The notes under the pieces are model-generated. The model worked only from the letters and a program-made list of their open reading frames with translations. It searched no databases and was not told the DNA's origin. Positions 34,878 through 41,715 of a stretch of DNA of 64,000 nucleotides are shown one piece after another. This stretch comes from Roseovarius confluentis (GTDB taxonomy: Bacteria; Pseudomonadota; Alphaproteobacteria; Rhodobacterales; Rhodobacteraceae), in the NCBI RefSeq assembly GCF_002917925.1, contig NZ_PPFE01000002.1:558001-622000 (forward strand). Reading direction: 5' to 3'. The position numbers were made by a program, and so were the translations under genes. Each line of letters starts with the position of its first letter. Position 1 is the first letter of the stretch.

Positions 34878-34893
34878 CTTGAGGTTATCCAAG
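34878..34893. promoter_or_regulatory. Possible LysR-box
   Basis: CTTG AGGTTATC CAAG has the T-N11-A pattern of LysR operators. It lies 3 nt before the lysR start codon, as expected for an autoregulated and divergent promoter. The arms are only 4 bp. Confidence 0.35.
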
Positions 34894-34970
34894 AGCGCGA
34901 GAATTTCCAGCGTTTTCGAAGTGCATTGGGTCGGGTATGGAATGCATGACTTCAAGCCGAGGAGGGTGAC

Positions 34971-36227
34971 ATGGCGGAACTGGACTGGCACGCGGAGCGG
35001 GCTGACCTTGCGGATCTCGCCCTGCTGGACCGGGTGCCGGAGGACGAGGGGATCGACCTTGCGGCGGTGCGCGGCTACCGGTTGGGCCGGGTCAGGGCGG
35101 AGATGCGGAAGCGGGATATCGCGGCGGTTTTGTTGTCCGATCCGGTGAACATCCGCTACGCCACTGGGGCGCGGAACATGCAGGTGTTCAGCCAGAGAAA
35201 CGCGCCGTCGCGGTACCTTTTGTTGACTGAAAACCGCTCGATCCTGTTCGAGTTCACCGGCTGTGCGCATTTGGCCGACGGGCTGGAGACGATCGACGAG
35301 GTGCGCGCGGCGCGTACAGCGAGTTTCGTGGCGGCCGGGCCGGATATTGCCAGGCGGGAACGGGCCTGGGCCGTCGAGATGGCGGATCTTGTGACCTCGC
35401 TGGTGGGCAAGGGGGCGACGCTGGGAATCGAGCGGTTGAATGCCGGCAGCGCGATTGCCCTGCGCGATGCAGGGCTGCGGATCGTGGATGCGCAGGAACC
35501 GGTCGAGATGGCGCGCGTGATCAAGTCGGCGGAAGAGATGAAATGCGTCAATGCCTCGCTGCGGGCGACCGAGATCGGCGTGGGTAAGCTGCGCGAGGCG
35601 ATCCGGCCGGGGATGACCGAGGCGGAGCTGTGGTCGGTGCTGCACCAGTCGGTGATCGCGCAGAACGGGGACTACGTGGAGACCCGCCTGCTGAATGCCG
35701 GGGAGCGGACCAATCCATGGTTTCAGGAGACGACGGATAACGTGATCGGCACCAATGAGTTGATCGCGCTGGATACCGACGTGGTGGGGTGCCACGGGTA
35801 TTACTCCGATTTCTCGCGCACCTTCCATTCCGGGCCGGGCTGGCCGAGCGCCACCCAGCGGGAGCTTTACAAGGTGGCCCATGAGCAGGTGCATCATAAC
35901 ATGGGCATCCTGCGGCCCGGCATGACGTTCCGCGACTATGCCGATGCAGCCTGGGATATTCCGGAGCAGTATTACGCCAACCGCTATTACCTGTCGGCGC
36001 ATGGCTGCGGGATGACGGGAGAATATCCGTATCTCTATCACCACGGGGATTTCCCGGATGCGGGGTATGACGGGGTGATCGAACCGGGCATGACGCTGTG
36101 CGTCGAGAGTTATATTGGCGCGGAAGGCGGTACGGAGGGCGTGAAGCTGGAGCAGCAGGTTCTGATCACGCAAACCGGGGTGGAGCTGTTGTCGCGCTTT
36201 CCATTCGAGGACGATCTGTTGCGGTGA
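34971..36227 (+). CDS. M24-family metalloenzyme, DddP-like (DMSP lyase or close paralogue)
   Basis: The 418-residue protein has the M24 creatinase/aminopeptidase fold. The six metal-site positions reported for DddP have counterparts here: Asp268, Asp270, Asp280, His344, Glu379 and Glu394. Their spacing (2, 10, 64, 35, 15) equals the spacing I remember for Ruegeria DddP. VETRLLNAGERTNPWFQE and the N-terminal DPVNIRYATGARNMQ also resemble DddP. DddP cleaves dimethylsulfoniopropionate to DMS and acrylate. Other M24 enzymes, such as ectoine hydrolase or Xaa-Pro peptidases, are alternatives, and overall divergence from DddP seems considerable. GAGGAGGGTGAC precedes the ATG. Confidence 0.6.
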   Translation: MAELDWHAERADLADLALLDRVPEDEGIDLAAVRGYRLGRVRAEMRKRDIAAVLLSDPVNIRYATGARNMQVFSQRNAPSRYLLLTENRSILFEFTGCAHLADGLETIDEVRAARTASFVAAGPDIARRERAWAVEMADLVTSLVGKGATLGIERLNAGSAIALRDAGLRIVDAQEPVEMARVIKSAEEMKCVNASLRATEIGVGKLREAIRPGMTEAELWSVLHQSVIAQNGDYVETRLLNAGERTNPWFQETTDNVIGTNELIALDTDVVGCHGYYSDFSRTFHSGPGWPSATQRELYKVAHEQVHHNMGILRPGMTFRDYADAAWDIPEQYYANRYYLSAHGCGMTGEYPYLYHHGDFPDAGYDGVIEPGMTLCVESYIGAEGGTEGVKLEQQVLITQTGVELLSRFPFEDDLLR

Positions 36228-36235
36228 GGGGGTCG

Positions 36236-36257
36236 AGATTCTTCGTACGAAGAATCT
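36236..36257. repeat. 22-bp perfect palindrome, TTCGTACGAA core (1)
   Basis: AGATTCTTCGT followed directly by its complement. It starts 9 nt after the DddP-like stop codon. With the next palindrome it fills the gap between two convergent genes and may end transcription both ways. Confidence 0.85.
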
Positions 36258-36263
36258 TGGCGG

Positions 36264-36285
36264 AGAAAATTCGTACGAATTTTCT
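36264..36285. repeat. 22-bp perfect palindrome, TTCGTACGAA core (2)
   Basis: AGAAAATTCGT followed directly by its complement. It ends one base before the stop codon of the ligase gene. It shares the core with the first copy but has different flanking arm bases. Confidence 0.85.
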
Positions 36286-37881
36286 TTATCCGTAGTGGGC
36301 CAGCATGTCGTGAAGGTCTTCGAGTGAGTTGGCCTCCTGCACCGGCTTGTCGTGGCGCCAGCGTTTCATGCGGGGGAAGCGAAGCGACACCCCGGACTTG
36401 TGGCGGGTCGATTCCATGATCCCCTCGAACGCGATCTCGAAGACATGCTCGGGTTTGACCTGCCGCACCGGGCCGAAGCGTTGCAGGGTGTTTTTGCGGA
36501 CCCATGCGGTGATCTTGCGGAACTCGGTGTCGGTGAGCCCGGAATAGGCCTTGGTGAACGGCACAAGGTCGTTGCCGTCGCGCACGGCGAAGGTGAAATC
36601 GGTGAACAGGTTGGCGCGCCGGCCGTGGCCCTGTTGAGCGTAGATCATCACGGCGTCGATGGTCAGGGGATCAAGTTTCCATTTCCACCAATCGCCTTTC
36701 TTACGACCGGAGTGGTAGGGCGAACCCTTGCGCTTGAGCATGAGGCCTTCGGCGCGCGCGTCCCTGGCTTTCGCGCGGATCTCGCGCAGATTGTCCCACG
36801 ATTGGAAGGAGATGAGCGGGGACTGGCGGATGGGCGCTTCGGGTGCAAGGTCGTGCAACATGGCCTCAAGCCGGGCGCGACGCTCGGCGAAGGGTGTGTC
36901 GCGCAGGTCGGTTCCGTTTTCCTCCAGCAGGTCGTAGGCGTAGAGGATGACCGGGGCGTCCTTCAGCAGTTTCTTCGGCACGGCCTTGCGGCCGATGCGT
37001 TTTTGCAGGGCGTTGAAGGACATCGGGCCATCGGCCTGCCAGGCCAGGATTTCACCGTCGAGCACGGTCCCGGGAGGCAGGTAGTCGCGGGCGCGGGCAA
37101 GTTCGGGGAAACGGTCGGTCATCAGTTCTTCGCCGCGGGACCATGTGAAGTGCTCGCCCCCACGCAGAATTAGCTGACCGCGGATGCCGTCCCATTTCCA
37201 CTCGGCCAGCCAGTCGGCGGGATCGCCCAGCGACTCGGGTTCCTCGTCATCAAGCCCGTAGGCGAGACAGAAGGGATAGGGGCGCGATAGGTCCGCGGTG
37301 GCGTCATGCGCCTCGATCAATGCGTTCCAGGACGTGCTGTCGGGGGTCCAGTCGCCCATGAGGCGGTGGGCCAGTTCCGCCTCGTCCCGGTCGGTGGCCT
37401 GCGCCAGGGCGCGGGTCATCAGCTTGCGCGAGATTCCGATGCGGAAACCGCCGGTCAGAAGCTTGTTGAAGACGAGACGTTCATGAGGCTGCATCTGGTC
37501 CCAGGCGTCGAGGATGGCGGTCTTGCGGGCGTCCTCGGTTTCATGGTCGAGGGCGCGGAGGCGGCCGATCCACGTGGACAGGCTGTCGTCATGGTCGCGC
37601 GCCGGGGGCGGCAGGACGAGGGCGATGGTTTCCGACAGGTCGCCGACGATGGGATAGCTTTCCTCGAAGAGCCAGAGCGGGATGCCGGCGCGTTCGGCGG
37701 CCCATTCGCGCAGTTTCGTGGTGGTGATGGCGCGGCGGGGGCGGCGGCCGGAAAACAGCGCGACGGTCCAGAGCTTGTCGTCATCTGGCGCGGTGCGGAA
37801 ATAGTCGGCCAGCGCGGCGACCTTGGTGTTGGTCTTGGTGGTCTGGTCGAGGGTGGTGAAGAGGGCTGTGAAGTCTTTCAT
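36286..37881 (-). CDS. ATP-dependent DNA ligase
   Basis: The 531-residue enzyme has the ligase adenylation motif EWKWDGIRGQ, with Lys229 as the residue that takes AMP. Other nucleotidyltransferase motifs follow (LDGEILAW, EGLMLKRK, WWKWK), then an OB-fold domain. An N-terminal helical DNA-binding domain (1-200) makes it the archaeal-type ligase found in the bacterial ligase-associated DNA damage response clusters, not the essential NAD-dependent LigA. It overlaps the exonuclease gene by 4 nt (ATGA). The DExH helicase and phosphoesterase often found in such clusters are not next to it here. Confidence 0.92.
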   Translation of the reverse strand: MKDFTALFTTLDQTTKTNTKVAALADYFRTAPDDDKLWTVALFSGRRPRRAITTTKLREWAAERAGIPLWLFEESYPIVGDLSETIALVLPPPARDHDDSLSTWIGRLRALDHETEDARKTAILDAWDQMQPHERLVFNKLLTGGFRIGISRKLMTRALAQATDRDEAELAHRLMGDWTPDSTSWNALIEAHDATADLSRPYPFCLAYGLDDEEPESLGDPADWLAEWKWDGIRGQLILRGGEHFTWSRGEELMTDRFPELARARDYLPPGTVLDGEILAWQADGPMSFNALQKRIGRKAVPKKLLKDAPVILYAYDLLEENGTDLRDTPFAERRARLEAMLHDLAPEAPIRQSPLISFQSWDNLREIRAKARDARAEGLMLKRKGSPYHSGRKKGDWWKWKLDPLTIDAVMIYAQQGHGRRANLFTDFTFAVRDGNDLVPFTKAYSGLTDTEFRKITAWVRKNTLQRFGPVRQVKPEHVFEIAFEGIMESTRHKSGVSLRFPRMKRWRHDKPVQEANSLEDLHDMLAHYG

Positions 37882-38891
37882 GCCGCGCCCTCTGCGTCGT
37901 CCGTGGCATCCAGGGACTCGCCGGTAAACTCTGTGGGGACAACCTGGGCATTCCAGCCATTCTCGCTCAGGTATCGCGCGAAGATATCGGTGTAACCATG
38001 TGTTGCATATATATTTTCCGCACCCGATGACTTGATCGCATCAAGCAGGCCGGGCCAGTCGGCATGGTCGGACATGACGAACCCGCGATCGACGGCACGG
38101 CGGCGGCGGACGCCGCGCAGGCGCATCCAGCCCGAGGTGAAGCCGGTGGAGGCCGGACGGAAGCGGCGGGCCCATGTGCTGCCAAGGGCCGAGGGCGGCG
38201 CGAGCACGAGGGCGCCGGGGTGATCCTTGGCCTTGAGGTCGGGCGTGACGTGCTGGGTGTCCGGCAGAGCGAGCCCCTGATCGCGTAGGACCGCGTTGGT
38301 GTTTTCCACCGCGCCGTGGGTGAGGATCGGGCCAATCGAGGGATCGAGCAGAGACAGGACACGTTGCGCCTTGCCCAGTGAATAGGCTCCAAGGAGCGAG
38401 AAAGTGCCGGCGGCGGCATTGGTGGCCCACCAGTCGTTGATTTCACGCGCGGCGTCCTCTTCCGGCGTCCAGGTGAAGACCGGCAGGCCGAAGGTGCATT
38501 CGGTGATGAAGCTGTGGCATCGCACCGGCTCGAACGGTTCGGACAGGCGGTCCGCTTCGGTCTTGTAGTCGCCGGAGACGACCCAGACCTCGCCATCCAC
38601 CTCGACCCGGATCTGGGCGGAACCTGGAACGTGGCCTGCGGGGTGGAAGGACACATGCGCCCCGCCGATCTGGCGCGTTTCGCCGTAATCCACCGTGTCG
38701 AGGGTGATTTCGCCCAGGCGGTGCCGCATGACGGGCGCGGCGGCGGCGGTCGAAAGATAGCGGGCGTGGCCGGGCCGGGCGTGGTCGGCGTGGCCATGGG
38801 TGATGAGCGCCCGGTCGACGGGGCGCCACGGGTCGATGAAGAAATCTCCGGCGGGGCAGTAGATGCCCTGAGGTTTGAATTCCAGAACCAT
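37878..38891 (-). CDS. Ligase-associated metallo-beta-lactamase-fold exonuclease
   Basis: This 337-residue protein of the beta-CASP/MBL type is related to Artemis/SNM1 nucleases. The metal motif HGHADH (32-37) is complete, followed by a conserved His in FHPAGHVPGSAQIRV, an Asp in VVSGDYKTE, and a late FVMSDHADW. In bacteria this family is found beside ATP-dependent ligase as a DNA-end processing exonuclease, and here both are coupled by an ATGA overlap with the exonuclease first. The pair probably processes and seals DNA breaks. Confidence 0.88.
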   Translation of the reverse strand: MVLEFKPQGIYCPAGDFFIDPWRPVDRALITHGHADHARPGHARYLSTAAAAPVMRHRLGEITLDTVDYGETRQIGGAHVSFHPAGHVPGSAQIRVEVDGEVWVVSGDYKTEADRLSEPFEPVRCHSFITECTFGLPVFTWTPEEDAAREINDWWATNAAAGTFSLLGAYSLGKAQRVLSLLDPSIGPILTHGAVENTNAVLRDQGLALPDTQHVTPDLKAKDHPGALVLAPPSALGSTWARRFRPASTGFTSGWMRLRGVRRRRAVDRGFVMSDHADWPGLLDAIKSSGAENIYATHGYTDIFARYLSENGWNAQVVPTEFTGESLDATDDAEGAA

Positions 38892-38992
38892 GTCGGGGAA
38901 TTAGCGTGCCGGCGCGCGCAGGCCAGAGGATGAATGCTTGCCGTGACGAACAGGCCCGCTATCGTCGGGTGAAACGAGACAGGGGACGAAGA

Positions 38993-39823
38993 ATGCGGTT
39001 CGTGAGATACGGGGCACCGGGGCGGGAACAGCCCGGAATGCTGGACGCCGAAGGGCGGGTGCGGGACCTGAGCGGCGTGATGGCCGAGATTTCCGGTGCC
39101 GCGCTGGGAGCGTTGCCGAAGCTGGACCCCGAAAAGCTGCCGCTGGTGGACGGGACGCCACGGCTGGGGCCGCCGGTTGCAGGAATCGGCAAGCTTATCG
39201 GGATCGGATTGAATTACAGCGATCATGCCGCGGAGATCGGGATCGAGCCGCCGGCCGAGCCGGTTGTCTTCATGAAAGCCACTTCCAGCATCGTGGGACC
39301 GGATGACGATGTGGTGCTGCCGCGCGGATCGACCCATGCGGATTGGGAAGTGGAACTTGGCGTGGTGATCGGGCGCGAGGCGAAATACGTGAGCGAGGCC
39401 GAGGCGCTGGATTACGTCGCGGGCTATACGATCGTCAACGATGTGTCCGAGCGGCATTTCCAGACCGAGCGCAGCGGGCAGTGGACCAAGGGCAAGAGTT
39501 GCGACACGTTCGGGCCGATCGGGCCGTGGCTGGTGACGCCGGACGCGGTGGGCAACGTGCAAAGCCTTGATATGTCCGCGGATGTGAGCGGGGAGCGGAT
39601 GCAGACCGGCAACACTTCGACGATGATTTTCACGGTGGCGCAGATCATCGCGCATCTGAGCGAGGTCATGCGGCTGGAGCCCGGAGACGTCATCGCCACC
39701 GGCACGCCGCCGGGGGTGGGGATGGGGCGCAACCCCAAGCGTTACCTCAAGCCTGGCGACGTGATGGAGTTGGAGATCCGGGGGCTTGGGCGTCAGCGCC
39801 AGACGGTGCGTGCCGATCCCTGA
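38993..39823 (+). CDS. Fumarylacetoacetate hydrolase-family protein
   Basis: The 276-residue protein has the FAH core: LIGIGLNYSDHAAE, the metal-site Glu in WEVELGVVIG, VNDVSERHFQ, WTKGKSCDTFGPIG and the closing GDVIATGTPPGVG. This family includes fumarylacetoacetase, ureidoglycolate lyase and acylpyruvate hydrolases; sequence alone does not choose among them. The ATG at 38993 follows AGGGGACGAAG. Its last 77 bp overlap the 3' end of the convergent hydrolase gene at 39747. Confidence 0.85.
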   Translation: MRFVRYGAPGREQPGMLDAEGRVRDLSGVMAEISGAALGALPKLDPEKLPLVDGTPRLGPPVAGIGKLIGIGLNYSDHAAEIGIEPPAEPVVFMKATSSIVGPDDDVVLPRGSTHADWEVELGVVIGREAKYVSEAEALDYVAGYTIVNDVSERHFQTERSGQWTKGKSCDTFGPIGPWLVTPDAVGNVQSLDMSADVSGERMQTGNTSTMIFTVAQIIAHLSEVMRLEPGDVIATGTPPGVGMGRNPKRYLKPGDVMELEIRGLGRQRQTVRADP

Positions 39824-40766
39824 CGCTCGCGTAGAAGTCGATCAGCTTGCCGATAAGGGCGTCGCGGATCTGTGGCGCTTCCTGAAGTACCTCGTGACGG
39901 GCATCTTCGGCGATTTCCAGTTCGCCGCCGGGCCAGCGTGACATGCGGTCATGAACGCGGGAGACGTCGACGATATCCTCGTCCGACCCAAGCAGGCACA
40001 GGCAGGGCAGGTCGGGGGACGGGCGGCGCCACATCTGGCGCGTGCCCATCAGCGATTCGTAGAGCCAGCGCAGGGACGGGCCACCGATGGTCAGTTCCGG
40101 GTGCGCGGTAACCTGGGCGATCATGTGCTGGTAGCTTTCGACGTCGGTGGTCAGGCGGTTCTTCTCGAACGGTTCGACCAGCACGTAGCTTTGGGGCGAG
40201 GTCCCGGGGGCGTAGACATGGTCGAAGCCCACGCTGCGGCTGCTCCATCCCAGTGACCAGGCAACCGGGCGCAGCGCAGCCGAGATACGGATGCCCCACA
40301 TCGGCGCGGAAAAGGACGCGCCCGCCACGGGCAGACCGTCCATCACCGATTTGAGCGCGATGCCGCCGCCCATGGAATGGCCCAGAACGAACCACGGTTT
40401 CGGCAAGTCGAGCTTTTGCGCGGCGTCAACCATGGCGGCGACGTCGTGCTGGTAGTCGTCGAAATGCAGGACGTGGCCCGACATCTTGTCTTCGATCAGA
40501 CGGTCGGCCAAGCCCTGACCGCGCCAGTCGACGACCAGCGTGGTCAGGCCCGCGGCGGCGAATTGCCGGACGGTGCGGCCGTATTTCTCGATATACTCGG
40601 TACGACCGGGAAAGAGCAGGAGCGTGCCTGCGCTTTCGCCCGAATCGTCCTGCGGACGCCAGAGCCCGAGCCGGATGCGCACCCCGTCGGCAGTGTCGCA
40701 CCAGAAGGCGCGGCCACCGTCGGGGCCATCGGCAATATCGGAGAAGAAGGGCGCGTCCGTCAGCAT
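39747..40766 (-). CDS. Alpha/beta hydrolase, lysophospholipase-like
   Basis: The 339-residue hydrolase has VVDWRGQG in the position after the oxyanion strand, the nucleophile elbow VLGHSMGGG (Ser near 147), and LLGSDEDIVDVSR and EDARHEVLQE carrying the acid and His. The cap region and FPGRTEYIEKYG at about 53-64 match monoglyceride lipase or lysophospholipase L2-type (PldB) enzymes. Its last 25 codons run antisense to the end of the FAH-family gene. It lies 5 nt after the SCP2 gene, so the two form an operon, possibly for lipid handling. Confidence 0.82.
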   Translation of the reverse strand: MLTDAPFFSDIADGPDGGRAFWCDTADGVRIRLGLWRPQDDSGESAGTLLLFPGRTEYIEKYGRTVRQFAAAGLTTLVVDWRGQGLADRLIEDKMSGHVLHFDDYQHDVAAMVDAAQKLDLPKPWFVLGHSMGGGIALKSVMDGLPVAGASFSAPMWGIRISAALRPVAWSLGWSSRSVGFDHVYAPGTSPQSYVLVEPFEKNRLTTDVESYQHMIAQVTAHPELTIGGPSLRWLYESLMGTRQMWRRPSPDLPCLCLLGSDEDIVDVSRVHDRMSRWPGGELEIAEDARHEVLQEAPQIRDALIGKLIDFYASVRDRHAPSGADAQAPGSPTPSRRQA

Positions 40767-40771
40767 GGGGG

Positions 40772-41059
40772 TTACGACAGGACCGAGCCGAGTTTCATCG
40801 CGGTGCCCATGTCGCCGTCGACCGACAGCTTGCCGGACATGAAGGCGGCGGTCGGGTCGAGATCGCCTTCGAGGATGGACTGGAACGTGTCGGCGTCGGC
40901 GGTCATGGTGACGTCGGTTTCGTCATTGCCTTCGCGCACGCCGGATTCGTCGATCACGATGGAGCCCTCGTTCTCGATCACGAACTTGGCGCTGCCGTCG
41001 AAGCTGCCATTCATCTTGGCGGACAGGGCCTCGACCGCGGATTTCGTTACGTCGCTCAT
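40772..41059 (-). CDS. SCP2 sterol/lipid-carrier domain protein
   Basis: The 95-residue protein is a single SCP2-type domain: KFVIENEGSIVIDESGV, then ADADTFQSILEGDLDPTAAFMSGKLSVDGDMGTAMKL, here split for clarity at the conserved MSGKLSVDGD motif. SCP2 domains bind fatty acyl chains or other lipids in a hydrophobic tunnel. GGAGGAACTGAC precedes the ATG at 41059. It is the first gene of a pair with the lysophospholipase-like hydrolase and diverges from the TPR gene. Confidence 0.85.
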   Translation of the reverse strand: MSDVTKSAVEALSAKMNGSFDGSAKFVIENEGSIVIDESGVREGNDETDVTMTADADTFQSILEGDLDPTAAFMSGKLSVDGDMGTAMKLGSVLS

Positions 41060-41128
41060 GTCAGTTCCTCCAGATTTGATCGACCGGGGGCTTTGATTCC
41101 CGGCCATGCGCGCTAAACTGGGTACGTT

Positions 41129-41689
41129 ATGGGCGTTATGAACCGACTTTCCAAATATATCGTCGCGGCAGTTTTGCCGTTAGTCATGTTTTCCTTACCC
41201 GCGGCGGCGCAGGATTCGGCGCTCGACCCGCTTTTCGAGCAGTTGAAAGAGGCCGAGCCACAGGAGGCCAACCGAATATCCAAGGAAATCGAGCTGGCCT
41301 GGACGCGGTCGGGCTCTGCCACGGCGGACCTGCTGCTGAAACGGGGGCGCGATGCATTGGAGGCGGGCGATACCAAGGCGGCGATCGAGCATTTCACGGC
41401 GCTGACCGATCATGCGCCGGATTTCGCCGAAGGGTTCCACATGCGGGCGATGGCCTATGCTGATGCCGAGAAGTTCGGGCCCGCGCTGGCCGACATCGAA
41501 CGGGCGCTGACGCTGAACCCGCGACATTACAACGCCATCGCAAGCCTTGGCGGGATCCTTTACCACGTCGAGAACTATGAGAAGGCCAAGCAGGCATTCG
41601 ACCTTGTGCTGGCGTTGCATCCGCATCATCAAGACGTGGAACAGGTCTTGCCGTTGGTCGAACGCGAAATCGGCGGCCGGGACCTGTAA
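41129..41689 (+). CDS. Exported tetratricopeptide-repeat protein
   Basis: The 186-residue product has a signal peptide (about 1-28, cleaved after LPAAAQ) and at least three TPR units between about 65 and 180, seen as GRDALEAGDTKAAIEHF, then GFHMRAMAYADAEKFGPALADI and YEKAKQAFDLVLALHP. It should be a periplasmic adaptor; partners are unknown. The ATG at 41129 is the first; a second ATG three codons on (41138) would also fit. It is 26 nt upstream of the helicase gene and probably in the same transcript. Confidence 0.8.
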   Translation: MGVMNRLSKYIVAAVLPLVMFSLPAAAQDSALDPLFEQLKEAEPQEANRISKEIELAWTRSGSATADLLLKRGRDALEAGDTKAAIEHFTALTDHAPDFAEGFHMRAMAYADAEKFGPALADIERALTLNPRHYNAIASLGGILYHVENYEKAKQAFDLVLALHPHHQDVEQVLPLVEREIGGRDL

Positions 41690-41715
41690 GCACGAGACGA
41701 CAAGGGGCAAAGCCC

